A stretch of DNA of 64,000 nt from Gemmatimonadota bacterium (GTDB lineage: Bacteria; Gemmatimonadota; Gemmatimonadetes; Gemmatimonadales; GWC2-71-9), in contig SHZU01000005.1 in the NCBI GenBank assembly GCA_009692115.1, positions 1-64,000 of the forward strand, given 5' to 3'. Shown here in pieces: positions 35,131-43,937 of this stretch. The number at the start of each line of letters is the position of its first letter. The first letter of the stretch is position 1. Under the pieces are notes generated by a model. The model was not told where the DNA came from, did not search any database, and worked only from the letters and a program-made list of their open reading frames with translations. The position numbers and the translations under genes are program-made.

Positions 35131-36285
35131 ATGACCCAACCGCTGACGGCCCGCCGGACCCATTCGTTCACCGAATCCGTGATCCGGGGCATGACCCGGC
35201 TGGCGGATCAGCATCAGGCCATCAACCTAGCCCAAGGGTTTCCGAATTTTCCGACCCCGACCATCCTGAAGGAGGCCGCGGCCGCGGCCATCCACGCCGA
35301 TATCAATCAGTACGCCATTACTTGGGGCGCCAAACGGCTCCGGAACGCCCTGGCCAAGAAGTACGCCGATTGGTATGGCATGACGGTCAACACCGAAACC
35401 GAGATCACGATCACCTGCGGCGCCACCGAGGCCATGGCCGCGGTTCTCTTGGCCCTCGTCAACCCCGGCGAAGAGGTGATCGTCTTCGAGCCGTTCTACG
35501 AGAACTACGGGCCCGACGCAATTCTCTGCGAAGCCAAGCCGGTGTTCGTCCCTTTGATGCCCGGACAAGCACTCGATCTCGACCAGTTAGCCAAAGCTTT
35601 CACCAACCAAACCAAGGCGGTCATCGTCAACACCCCCGGCAATCCCTCCGGCCGGGTCCTGACCCGCGAAGAGCTGACCGGAATCGCGAACCTCTGCCAG
35701 CAGCACGGCGTTTGGGCCATTACCGACGAGATCTATGAGCATATCCGCTATGACGGCGAACACATTCCCATGGCCACCCTGCCCGGAATGCGGGACCGCA
35801 CGATTACCATCAGCGGTGCGTCGAAAACCTACAGCATCACCGGCTGGCGGATCGGGACCGTCATCTCACCGGCAGCTGTCACCGACGCCATTCGAAAGGT
35901 CCATGATTTCCTGACCGTCGGCGCCCCGGCGCCCCTCCAGGAGGCCCTGGCCGTCGCCATGGAAACGCTGGGCCGGGACTACTACCTCCATCTCGAACAC
36001 GACTACCGGAATCGCCGCGATCTCCTCGTCGCCGCGCTTCGGAAAGCGGGATTCACCTGCCAGGCCCCCGAAGGCGCCTACTATATCTTGGCTGGGTTCG
36101 CAAACATCAAGAAGATGCCGTCCGATGAGTTTGCCCGGTGGCTCACGATCGAGGGCGGCGTGGCCACCGTACCGGGAACCAGTTTCTTCTCGGATCCGGC
36201 GGCAGGCAGGGACTACACCCGATTCGCCTTCTGTAAGACGGAAGACCTGCTGCAAGCCGCGGTGGCCCGGCTCGAGAGGCTGTAA
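35131..36285 (+). CDS. PLP-dependent class I aminotransferase
   Basis: A 384-aa fold-type I aminotransferase close in layout to methionine/kynurenine:oxoacid aminotransferases. It shows AINLAQGFPNFPTP, QYAITWGAKRLRNALA, TCGATEAMAAVLLALVNPGE, VNTPGNPSGRVLTREEL, ITDEIYEHIRY and the PLP lysine in ISGASKTYSITGWRIG, with the terminal arginine region DYTRFAFCKTED. The exact amino donor is not decided by sequence. A TATATTG element lies 48 bases upstream. It converges with the hydrolase at 36289, with three bases between the stops. Confidence 0.92.
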   Translation: MTQPLTARRTHSFTESVIRGMTRLADQHQAINLAQGFPNFPTPTILKEAAAAAIHADINQYAITWGAKRLRNALAKKYADWYGMTVNTETEITITCGATEAMAAVLLALVNPGEEVIVFEPFYENYGPDAILCEAKPVFVPLMPGQALDLDQLAKAFTNQTKAVIVNTPGNPSGRVLTREELTGIANLCQQHGVWAITDEIYEHIRYDGEHIPMATLPGMRDRTITISGASKTYSITGWRIGTVISPAAVTDAIRKVHDFLTVGAPAPLQEALAVAMETLGRDYYLHLEHDYRNRRDLLVAALRKAGFTCQAPEGAYYILAGFANIKKMPSDEFARWLTIEGGVATVPGTSFFSDPAAGRDYTRFAFCKTEDLLQAAVARLERL

Positions 36286-36288
36286 GCG

Positions 36289-37203
36289 CTAGATCCAAAC
36301 CGGGCGGCCCTCCTCACGCTGGGCGGTTGCCAAGAGCCCGGTCAGGATCTCCTCATAGCGGTTGAAGAGCAGAGACACGTGACCCTCCTCCGGATAGAAT
36401 CGAGCCTCCGACCGTGGCAACGCGGCGGCCAGATAGCGGCCGGCCGCGGGCGGCACGTTGATGTCCTGGCCACCGAACCACAGGTTCACCACGATCGGCA
36501 CTTGGCTCAACGGGAAACCCCATCCTCGGCTCGCCAGTCTGAGATCAGTCAATCCGCCCTCCTCCCCCCGCCGAAACGTCTCCCGAACCATGGCGATGAA
36601 GTGGGTGCGCCGGGCTGAAAACGCGAGGGCCTGTCGGTCGATCTCGGGCATCGATTCGCCCAATCGGTTGAAGAAGGTCGTCGGCTGAGTGGCCGCCATC
36701 GCGGCCATCGTTCGGAGCATCCGCCGCAAGGCCCACGGAAACCACCGCGCCAGAAAAAACATGGTCCGATTCTGCCGACTCATCCCCTGCCGCCCGTCGG
36801 GTACGTCCATCGGCGCCACCCCACACGCAATCCCGACCGAGCGAAGTCGATGAGGGATTCGAAGGGCGCAGGCGGCCGCGTACGGAGCGCCGCCCGAAAC
36901 CCCTAACGCGGAGAACCGGGAGAGTCCCACTGCCTGGGCAAACCCCAGGACATCCGCCGGCCAATCGAGAATGGTCCGGTTCGGCTTGGGGTCGGACAGT
37001 CCCACGCCGGGGCGGTCAAGGGCCAACACCCGGACCCCCAGCCGCTCGGCGATCGCGTCGAACTCGGGTGCCGTCGCGTCGAGGCGGCAACTCGGGCTCC
37101 CGTGAAAATGAAGCACTGGCGTACCCTGGGGATCGCCGGTTTCGGCGTAGCCGAGCATCCGGCCGTCCGGCAACCGGATCGTCCTATCAGCCTGGATCGC
37201 CAT
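36289..37203 (-). CDS. Alpha/beta hydrolase
   Basis: A 304-aa alpha/beta hydrolase: LPDGRMLGYAETGDPQGTP, HFHGSPSCR near the oxyanion position, LALDRPGVGLSDP, nucleophile elbow GVSGGAPYAA, acid in FGGQDINVP and histidine in EEGHVSLLF. The lid contains MFFLARWFPWALRRML. It resembles the hydrolase at 1266-2150 in its N-terminal motif and overall plan. No signal peptide. Substrate unknown. It is divergent from the P1 peptidase. Confidence 0.85.
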   Translation of the reverse strand: MAIQADRTIRLPDGRMLGYAETGDPQGTPVLHFHGSPSCRLDATAPEFDAIAERLGVRVLALDRPGVGLSDPKPNRTILDWPADVLGFAQAVGLSRFSALGVSGGAPYAAACALRIPHRLRSVGIACGVAPMDVPDGRQGMSRQNRTMFFLARWFPWALRRMLRTMAAMAATQPTTFFNRLGESMPEIDRQALAFSARRTHFIAMVRETFRRGEEGGLTDLRLASRGWGFPLSQVPIVVNLWFGGQDINVPPAAGRYLAAALPRSEARFYPEEGHVSLLFNRYEEILTGLLATAQREEGRPVWI

Positions 37204-37247
37204 CCGACCCCTCCCCGAGAATACGGCCAGTCCTCATCCCAACCAAC

Positions 37248-37276
37248 TTAACGCCCATCCGGCCCGGCACTAGATT
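37248..37276 (+). promoter_or_regulatory. Candidate promoter for the P1 peptidase
   Basis: TTAACG (37248-37253), a 17-base spacer and TAGATT (37271-37276) lie directly before the ATG at 37282. Transcription would begin at or within a few bases of the start codon, giving a leaderless or nearly leaderless mRNA; no Shine-Dalgarno sequence is present. Confidence 0.4.
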
Positions 37277-37281
37277 GCATC

Positions 37282-38499
37282 ATGCCCAACCTTCGCCGAA
37301 ACCTCAGCCTTGTCGCCCTCGCAACCGTATTCTTCGCCGGCTTGGCCGGCGGGCAAACCAAGCAACGTGCCCGCGAGCTTGGGATTCCGCTCGACGGAAC
37401 CCCTGGCGCACTCAATGCCATTACGGACGTCCCCGGCGTCGAGGTCGGGATGACCACCCTGATCTCGGGCGAAGGCAAGCTGGTAGTCGGCAAAGGCCCG
37501 GTCCGAACCGGCGTCACCGCCATTCTGCCTCGGGGCAAAACCAGCGATTCAGAGGTCTACGCCGCGTGGTTTACGCTGAACGGCAACGGCGAATTAACCG
37601 GCACCACCTGGGTCGAGGAATCCGGGTTTCTCGGCGGCCCGGTTATGATCACGAACACCCATTCCGTTGGCGTCGTTCACCATGCCACCATCGAATGGGC
37701 GGTCAAGAAAGGCAAGGAGTTCTCGTGGTCATTGCCGGTCGTCGGGGAAACCTGGGACGGCGGAATGAACGACATCAATGGGTTCCACGTCACCAAGCAA
37801 CACGCCGCGGACGCCATCGATAACGCGAAATCCGGCCCGGTCGCCGAAGGGAATGTCGGCGGTGGGACCGGAATGACCTGCAACCAGTTCAAAGGGGGCA
37901 CCGGCACCTCGTCGCGCCGGATCGCGGTCCTTGGGCAAGCCTATCACATCGGGGTGCTGGTCCAGTGCAACTACGGCGGGCGGGCGCGATTCTCCGTCGC
38001 TGGTGTTCCGGTGGGACAAGAAATCCCCGACCTGCTTCCCTGTTTCGTACCGCTCGCCGACGGAACCGTCGCCGAGCGGGCGGCCTGCACCCCAAACGGT
38101 GGGGGTGGTGCGGATTTGGGCGATGTCGGCTCGATTATCGTCGTCGTCGCCACCGACGCCCCGCTCCTGCCCCATCAGCTGAAACGGGTCGTCAAGCGAG
38201 CGGCGTTAGGCATCGGTCGGATGGGCGGGATCGGCGGCAACTCCTCCGGCGATATCTTCATCGCTTTCTCCACCGCGAATCCGGCCGCTGGTGCCTCCGA
38301 CAAGGTGGCCACCGTGCAATCGATCCCGAACGAAACCATCAATCCGGTCTTCGAGGCCACGATTGACGCCACCTCCGAAGCCATCTTGAACGCCATGCTG
38401 GCCGCCGAAACCATGACCGGCGCCAATGGCCGGCGGGTCTATGCCCTGCCCCACGATCGCCTTCTTGCCGCGTTGCGGAAGTACGGGCGACTTCGCTGA
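37282..38499 (+). CDS. P1-family peptidase (DmpA/BapA type)
   Basis: A 405-aa exported member of the P1 peptidase family, self-cleaving Ntn-type aminopeptidases that act on N-terminal amino acids or beta-peptides. The signal peptide is LVALATVFFAGLAGGQ. Family blocks include ALNAITDVPGVEVGMTTL, VRTGVTAILPRG, NTHSVGVVHHATIEWA, NVGGGTGMTCNQFKGGTGTSSR and the cleavage/nucleophile region GGNSSGDIFIAFSTANP, where the serine at 321 or 322 precedes Gly-Asp. It ends with the expected YALPHDRLLAALRKYGR. Complete. Confidence 0.9.
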   Translation: MPNLRRNLSLVALATVFFAGLAGGQTKQRARELGIPLDGTPGALNAITDVPGVEVGMTTLISGEGKLVVGKGPVRTGVTAILPRGKTSDSEVYAAWFTLNGNGELTGTTWVEESGFLGGPVMITNTHSVGVVHHATIEWAVKKGKEFSWSLPVVGETWDGGMNDINGFHVTKQHAADAIDNAKSGPVAEGNVGGGTGMTCNQFKGGTGTSSRRIAVLGQAYHIGVLVQCNYGGRARFSVAGVPVGQEIPDLLPCFVPLADGTVAERAACTPNGGGGADLGDVGSIIVVVATDAPLLPHQLKRVVKRAALGIGRMGGIGGNSSGDIFIAFSTANPAAGASDKVATVQSIPNETINPVFEATIDATSEAILNAMLAAETMTGANGRRVYALPHDRLLAALRKYGRLR

Positions 38500-39366
38500 T
38501 CAGGGAGCCGTTCGGCCCAAACCTCGGGGTGGCCGCACCCGGCCCGCCACCCCGGTAAGGGCCCCGAGGGCAACCAGGTAGGGAAGCATGACGAAGAACT
38601 GGTAGGGCACTTCGAGCCCCATGGCCTGGAACCCGAATTGTAGCGCCGTCAGCGCCCCAAAGGCCAGCGCCGCCCCCAGAACCCCGGCCGGCTGCCACCG
38701 CCCAAGCACCACGACCGCAATGGCGATGAACCCCCGGCCGGCCGTCATCCGCTCGGCAAACGCACCCACCTGAGCCAACACCAACGTCGCCCCGCCAATC
38801 CCTGCAAAAAGACCCCCGATCATCACGGCAATCGTTTGATACCAGCGGGTGTTGATCCCGATCGCCCGAGCGGCGTCGGCCGCCTCACCCACGGCCCGGA
38901 GCCGTAGCCCTACCGTGGTACGGTAGAGCGCCCACCAAACCACCGGAACTGCCGCCAACGCCAGGTAGGTCGGAGCCGGCTGCCGGAACAGGACCGGACC
39001 GAGCATCGGCAGCTGAAGCTCGGCACCGTGGGTCGAGAGTAGTTGCCGGTACAACACCCCGGTCGCTCCGACCGAGGCCAGGGTCACCGCTGTACCGGCG
39101 ATGATCTGGTCCGTCCGGCCCCAGATTGCTATCGCCGCAAAAAGGCCGGAAACCACCATGCCCGCCCCGGCCGCCGCGAGCACCCCCAACCACGGATCAC
39201 CACTGAGCGCCCCAAACACCGCGGCCAAGCACCCCACCAGCATCGATCCCTCGACGGCCAAGTTGATCACCCCGGCTCGCTCGGCAATCACCTCGCCCAG
39301 AGAAGCCCAGAGCAGCGGCGTGGCAATGCGGACGGCGGCCGCCACCAAGCCGATGATCGGATCCAT
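38500..39366 (-). CDS. Nucleoside-type ABC transporter permease (NupQ-like)
   Basis: A protein of about 288 aa from the ATG at 39366. Multiple hydrophobic helices and the family-typical SLGEVIAERAGVINLAVEGSML, RAIGINTRWYQTIAVMIGGLFAGIGG and MTAGRGFIAIAVVVLGRW identify the second permease of BMP-linked purine-nucleoside importers (NupQ/YufQ). It is the last gene of the run and starts 10 bases after the first permease's stop. Confidence 0.88.
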   Translation of the reverse strand: MDPIIGLVAAAVRIATPLLWASLGEVIAERAGVINLAVEGSMLVGCLAAVFGALSGDPWLGVLAAAGAGMVVSGLFAAIAIWGRTDQIIAGTAVTLASVGATGVLYRQLLSTHGAELQLPMLGPVLFRQPAPTYLALAAVPVVWWALYRTTVGLRLRAVGEAADAARAIGINTRWYQTIAVMIGGLFAGIGGATLVLAQVGAFAERMTAGRGFIAIAVVVLGRWQPAGVLGAALAFGALTALQFGFQAMGLEVPYQFFVMLPYLVALGALTGVAGRVRPPRGLGRTAP

Positions 39367-39376
39367 CAGATCAGCC

Positions 39377-40399
39377 TCATGACGGCGCCGGACCGGGGCC
39401 GCGCCGAACACTCAGCAGCGCCACGACGATGATCACCGCCTGGACGATTGAAACCGCAACCGCCGGCACCCCGGCATCCCGCTGCATGGCGGCCGCGCCG
39501 GCGTCGAGCGCCCCGAAGGCCAAGCCGGCCACTACCACCCCGATCGGATCGGTTCGCGCAATCAGGGCAACCGCAATCGCCGTGAACCCGTACCCCGGCG
39601 ACAGGTTCTGGTACAGGGCATAGGTAACGCCGGATACCTCGAACGCCCCCGCCAGGCCGGCCAACGCCCCCGAGCAGAGCAGCGCCACCGCCACGGTTCG
39701 CTCCACCCGAATCCCGCCCGCGAGCTCGGCTGCCCGGGGCGCTTCACCTACGGCCCGCAACCGAAAACCCCAGACGCTCCGCCGGAACACCACCCAGAGC
39801 ACAACCCCGAGCACCAAGACCAGAAAGAAGCCGGCGTGCAACCGAGTCCCGGAAATCAGTGGCAATCGAACCGAGGCCCCGAGCGCATCACTCTGCGGAT
39901 AGGTGCCCTTGGCCTCCTGCAGCGGACCTTGAACCGCATAGCTGATCAGGGCCTCCGCCACGAAGTTGAGCAGCAGCGTGCTGATGACCTCGAGCACCCC
40001 AAATCGGAACCGAAGCGCCACCGGTACCAGGATCCAGGCCGCGCCACCCAGGACCCCGGCCAGTAGGGTGGCTGTGAGGCCAAGAGGTGCCGGCCAACCG
40101 GCCGTGGCCAACCCAACGGCGGTCGCCGCCATCGCCCCGACCGCGAATTGGCCCTCGGCGCCAATGTTGAGGGCGCCGGCCCGAAAGGAAATCGCGAGGC
40201 CGAGACCGATTGTTATCAACGGCACTGCTCGAACCATCGTCGCCGAACTGATGGTGTACCACGATTCGAACGCGCCGCGCCAGAGCGCACCTAACGCTGC
40301 CCCGGCGTCATAGCCGAGCAGGGCAAGTCCAAGGCTCAGGATGACCAATCCGGCCACGGCGCCGCCGACCGGCACCGCCGCCCGCCGAAGCCAGGTCAT
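39377..40399 (-). CDS. Nucleoside-type ABC transporter permease (NupP-like)
   Basis: A 340-aa inner-membrane permease. Recognisable stretches are AVPLITIGLGLAISFRAGALNIGAEGQFAVGAM, LRFRFGVLEVISTLLLNFVAEAL and SPGYGFTAIAVALIARTDPIGVVVAGLAFGAL, typical of NupP/YufP. It begins at an ATGA overlap with the ATPase gene. With the ATPase, the second permease and the BMP lipoprotein it makes a complete importer. Confidence 0.88.
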   Translation of the reverse strand: MTWLRRAAVPVGGAVAGLVILSLGLALLGYDAGAALGALWRGAFESWYTISSATMVRAVPLITIGLGLAISFRAGALNIGAEGQFAVGAMAATAVGLATAGWPAPLGLTATLLAGVLGGAAWILVPVALRFRFGVLEVISTLLLNFVAEALISYAVQGPLQEAKGTYPQSDALGASVRLPLISGTRLHAGFFLVLVLGVVLWVVFRRSVWGFRLRAVGEAPRAAELAGGIRVERTVAVALLCSGALAGLAGAFEVSGVTYALYQNLSPGYGFTAIAVALIARTDPIGVVVAGLAFGALDAGAAAMQRDAGVPAVAVSIVQAVIIVVALLSVRRGPGPAPS

Positions 40400-41826
40400 T
40401 CGCCGACGCCGAGCATCATCGCCCCGACCGCTGATCGAGAAGCCCCGGCGAGCACCGGAATCACCGCGCCACGAACCACGACCAGAACCCGATCGGCCAG
40501 GGCCAGGACTTCGTCGAGATCGGTTGAATAGAACACCACCGCGCCGCCCGCCCTGGTATAGGCCCGGAGTTGCTGGTGCACGAAAGCGGTGGCCTGGATA
40601 TCGAGCCCCCGCGTCGGGTTCTCTGCGACGAGGAGTCGGGGCTTGGCCTCAAAAGCCCGGGCCAACACCACTTTCTGTTGGTTTCCGCCACTCAACGACC
40701 GGGCCGGGGCGTCGGAACCGCTGGCTCGAATCCCGAACTCGGTCAGCAACGCGTCCATGCGCCGGCCGGCCGCCGGCCAATCCAACCAGGGTCCTTTCAC
40801 CCATCGAGCGTCGCCCGACAGGCCGAGCACCAGGTTTTCCGTCAGGCTGAATCCACCGATCAGCCCTTCCGTGGTCCGATCCTCGGGAACGAAAGCGGTC
40901 CCGGGACCACCGAGGGATCGGAGCAACTCGCGTTGGCCGTTGCCCTCGACCGCCGCCAGCCCAACGATCTCACCACCCCGGAGCTCGAGACCCGCGATCG
41001 TTGGGACGGTTGACCCGCCAGCCGTACCCTCGAGCGGGACAACGGGGCGCGACAGGGGAGCTGCGTCGGCCTCACCGACCATCGCGCGGGCCAACCCCGC
41101 CGAGGTGCACTCCTCAACCGGACCGGAAAAACTGACCCGGCCTCGCCGTAGCACGGTCACCCGGTTCGCCACCGCGAGCACTTCGTCGAGTTTGTGGGTA
41201 ATGAACACCACCGAACCACCACCCCTGGCAAACTCGCCAAGCAGGGCCAGAAGGCCGGCCACTTCTGGTGGAGCCAAGACAGCGGTCGGCTCGTCGAGCA
41301 ACAAAATCTCGGCATCGGTGGCCAATGCCTGCAGAATTTCAAGTCGCTGTTTGGCGCCGACCGGCAGGGCCTCCGCTCGGATCGACGGATCGAGGCCTTC
41401 CCAAAGCCGGCGCCGCAATCGACCCAGGGCCGTGTCGGGGCGCCCGGCGCCCGCAACCGTCCCCACAGCCGCCCCGTAGCGACCGGCCGCGAGCCAGAGA
41501 TTTTCCTGCACCGTGAGTGCCGGAATGGACGTGAAGTGTTGGTGCACCATGCCGATCCCGAGTCGCTTGGCGCCGGCCGGTTCCCGGAGCACCACCATCT
41601 GACCGCGGACGGCAATCGTGCCGTCATCCGGCTGGATGAGGCCAAAAACCAAGTGCATCAGGGTCGATTTGCCAGCCCCATTCTCTCCCAACAATCCGTG
41701 AACCTCACCGCGGGCAAGAACGAAATCGGCCCCGTCCAGCGCGATGGCGGAGCCGAACCGTTTCCGAATCCCGTGGAGTTCGAGAACCGGCGTCAAAGTC
41801 CCGTCGGATGGTGGTGAAATTCCCAT
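40396..41826 (-). CDS. Nucleoside-type ABC transporter ATP-binding protein (double ATPase, NupO-like)
   Basis: A protein of about 476 aa with two ATPase domains in one chain. Domain 1 has Walker A GENGAGKST, a variant signature PVGAKQRLEI and Walker B ILLLDEPTAVLAPPE. Domain 2 has the degenerate Walker A AAVEGNGQRE, signature LSGGNQQK and LLVAENPTRGLDI. This asymmetry is normal for the family. The ATG at 41826 lies inside the Nif3 gene; a TTG at 41796 that overlaps the Nif3 stop (TTGA) is an attractive alternative given the coupling pattern of this operon. Confidence 0.88.
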   Translation of the reverse strand: MGISPPSDGTLTPVLELHGIRKRFGSAIALDGADFVLARGEVHGLLGENGAGKSTLMHLVFGLIQPDDGTIAVRGQMVVLREPAGAKRLGIGMVHQHFTSIPALTVQENLWLAAGRYGAAVGTVAGAGRPDTALGRLRRRLWEGLDPSIRAEALPVGAKQRLEILQALATDAEILLLDEPTAVLAPPEVAGLLALLGEFARGGGSVVFITHKLDEVLAVANRVTVLRRGRVSFSGPVEECTSAGLARAMVGEADAAPLSRPVVPLEGTAGGSTVPTIAGLELRGGEIVGLAAVEGNGQRELLRSLGGPGTAFVPEDRTTEGLIGGFSLTENLVLGLSGDARWVKGPWLDWPAAGRRMDALLTEFGIRASGSDAPARSLSGGNQQKVVLARAFEAKPRLLVAENPTRGLDIQATAFVHQQLRAYTRAGGAVVFYSTDLDEVLALADRVLVVVRGAVIPVLAGASRSAVGAMMLGVGE

Positions 41827-42578
41827 GGCAGATTGAATCGCGTCGCCAGGTGCAGGGCCAGCGCCTTGACACCCACCTGTTCGGTGGCGTAATGGCCGGC
41901 GTAGATCACGTTGACGCCAAACTCCATGGCGTCGAAGTAGGTTTGGTGGGCGCCCTCGCCGGTGACGAAGGTATCGAGACCGGCATCTCGGGCCGCGCCG
42001 ATCCGGGACCCCGCACCCCCGGTAATAATTCCCACCCGCCGGACGATCGGGGGCCCGCCGGGAATCAGCCGGGCCACGGTGCCGAGTGAGGTGTCGAGCA
42101 GCTCCACCAAACGGTCCCGGTGCAAGCCGCCCGGGGCCAGGCCGCAAATCCCAAGCGCCGCACCACGGTAGCTATCGAACGGCTGGCACTCGGTCAGACC
42201 GAGGCTCGCGGCCAGGACCGCGTTGTTGCCGACCTCGCCGTGCACGTCAAGCGGAATGTGGGCGGAGTAGAGCGGTACATCCGCCCGAAGCAGCCCGGCC
42301 AGCCGGCGATAGCGGCGGTCCGTGACCGGGATGTTGCCGTCCCAGAACAGTCCGTGGTGAACCAGCAGCAACGGCGGCGGCGCGAACCGCGAGCAGGCCT
42401 CGATCACCCCGTCGATCGTGGCCTGTGAAGCGTCGACGGCGGCCACGAAACCGCCGACCAGACCGGAGTTCTCGACTTGCAGTCCATTGACGGCCCCCGG
42501 TTCGTCAGGGACCTCCCGCACTCGGAGGTATCCATCCAGGTAGCCGGCGACCGTCTGAAGTTCGACCGGGGCGCTCAT
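41793..42578 (-). CDS. Nif3-like dinuclear metal center protein
   Basis: A 261-aa member of the Nif3/YbgI family, which form hexameric toroids with a two-metal site. FAPPPLLLVHHGLFWDG gives the HH pair, YSAHIPLDVHGEVGNN the next ligands, ITGGAGSRIGAARDAGLDTFVTGE the central domain and VNVIYAGHYATEQVGVKALA the C-terminal histidine/glutamate site. The cellular role is uncertain, with GTP cyclohydrolase type 2 annotation often carried over. It is inserted between the BMP lipoprotein and ATPase genes, and starts at an ATGA overlap with the former. Confidence 0.87.
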   Translation of the reverse strand: MSAPVELQTVAGYLDGYLRVREVPDEPGAVNGLQVENSGLVGGFVAAVDASQATIDGVIEACSRFAPPPLLLVHHGLFWDGNIPVTDRRYRRLAGLLRADVPLYSAHIPLDVHGEVGNNAVLAASLGLTECQPFDSYRGAALGICGLAPGGLHRDRLVELLDTSLGTVARLIPGGPPIVRRVGIITGGAGSRIGAARDAGLDTFVTGEGAHQTYFDAMEFGVNVIYAGHYATEQVGVKALALHLATRFNLPWEFHHHPTGL

Positions 42579-43540
42579 GGGATCGGCGACAATGTGCCCG
42601 CGACAATCGAATCGCCGGCCGCCACCACCTTCGCAACCAGCGACGCGGGTATGCTCGCAGCCAGGCCCGGATTGGCCACATAGCGAATCACCCCGCCGGC
42701 CAGGCCGAACGACTCCACCTTGGGCACGAAGGTTCCGCTCTTCACCTCCCGCGCCACGGCCAGAAACGCCCGCGGTAAGTCGATGATCGCCGAACCGTAG
42801 ACTCGCTCGGGAGCCAAGCCACGCTGGTCGGCGTTGGCCCCGAAGACGAACACCCCGGGATGTTCTTTGGCCGCTTGGAAGATTCCCTTGCCCGCCTCAT
42901 CGGCATTGTGGTGAAACAAATCGACCCCGACTTGGATCATCGCGAGCGCCGCCTCTCGGCCGGCCGCGGCATCGTCGAACGTGTTCAGGTACGCCACCCG
43001 GGTTTCCACCGAAGGGTTCATCCGCTGCGCCCCGGCCACCCAACCCTGATACCCGCGTTTGATCGGCGGAAGCTCGATCCCGCCGATGAAGCCGATCTTG
43101 CCGGTTTTCGTGAGCGCCCCGGCCATCATCCCGGCGAGAAACGTCCCTTCCTCGATTCGAAACACCAACGGCGCCACGTTCCCCTGGACCCGTTCACCGG
43201 AGGTCACGATAAACACGGCCTTTGGGTGCTCGGCGCTCACCCGTTCGGCCGGCTGCTGAAATTCAAACCCGTGGCCGAAGATCAGCGAGTACCCGTCCGC
43301 TGCGTAGGCCCGCAGGGCTTCTTCTTGAGCCCCAGGCGTGCGCGCCTCTTGATGGCTCACCACGACGCCCAAGGAATCCTTGATTTGCTGCAAACCCTCA
43401 AACGCACCGGCGTTCCAAGCGGCGTCGGCAATGGAACCGGGGGTGATCAGGGCGACCCGAAGCCCGGTCGGCTCGGTGCCCCGCCTTCCGCATCCGAGCA
43501 CCAGGAAGCCAACCACCAATCCAGCCAGCCGTCTACCCAT
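42575..43540 (-). CDS. BMP-family substrate-binding lipoprotein
   Basis: A protein of about 321 aa. The ATG at 43540 opens a lipoprotein signal with lipobox LVLGC. VALITPGSIADAAWNAGAFEGLQQIKDS, GYSLIFGHGFEFQQPAERV, FRIEEGTFLAGMMAGALTKTGKIGFIGGIELPPIK and NADEAGKGIFQAAKEHPGVFVFGANADQ are characteristic of BMP (PnrA/TmpC) purine-nucleoside receptors. It overlaps the bactofilin stop by eight bases and the Nif3 start by ATGA, so it is in the same transcript as both. Confidence 0.9.
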   Translation of the reverse strand: MGRRLAGLVVGFLVLGCGRRGTEPTGLRVALITPGSIADAAWNAGAFEGLQQIKDSLGVVVSHQEARTPGAQEEALRAYAADGYSLIFGHGFEFQQPAERVSAEHPKAVFIVTSGERVQGNVAPLVFRIEEGTFLAGMMAGALTKTGKIGFIGGIELPPIKRGYQGWVAGAQRMNPSVETRVAYLNTFDDAAAGREAALAMIQVGVDLFHHNADEAGKGIFQAAKEHPGVFVFGANADQRGLAPERVYGSAIIDLPRAFLAVAREVKSGTFVPKVESFGLAGGVIRYVANPGLAASIPASLVAKVVAAGDSIVAGTLSPIP

Positions 43541-43934
43541 CAGTCGGTAACTCCGCCGCGGCCTCCATCCGAATGCCTCCATTGAGTTGGCCACCCTCCT
43601 GGATCAGGAGCCGCGGCGTCACGATGTCGCCATTGACCTGGGCCGTGGCTTGGACCTCAACCCGTTCGGTGGCGGTCACCGTACCATAGACCACTCCGCC
43701 GAGCACGGCTTCGCGAGTCTCGAGATTCCCCTCCACCACGCCGCCCGGCGACAGCAGGATTTGATGGGCCGCGTTGACATTGCCTGACACCCGGCCCTCG
43801 ATCCTGACCACGCCGTCGGCGCGGAGGTCGCCGGTCACTGCCATATCGGGGGCAACGATTGAGATCGCGTTCGGATCGGCCCGCCGCCGGACGGGCACGC
43901 CACTCGGCGAAGGCGGATTGGAAAAGATGCCCAT
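43533..43934 (-). CDS. Bactofilin
   Basis: A 133-aa polymer-forming cytoskeletal protein. A short disordered head (residues 1-22) precedes a beta-helix of repeated strands: ISIVAPDMAVTGDLRADGVV, RIEGRVSGNVNAAHQILLSP, GGVVEGNLETREAVLGGVVY, GTVTATERVEVQATAQVNGD. A short acidic tail follows. Bactofilins polymerise without nucleotide and scaffold wall enzymes or chromosome-segregation proteins. It follows an M23 peptidase gene by three bases, a pairing known in several phyla, and lies downstream of parAB. Confidence 0.9.
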   Translation of the reverse strand: MGIFSNPPSPSGVPVRRRADPNAISIVAPDMAVTGDLRADGVVRIEGRVSGNVNAAHQILLSPGGVVEGNLETREAVLGGVVYGTVTATERVEVQATAQVNGDIVTPRLLIQEGGQLNGGIRMEAAAELPTDG

Positions 43935-43937
43935 CGG

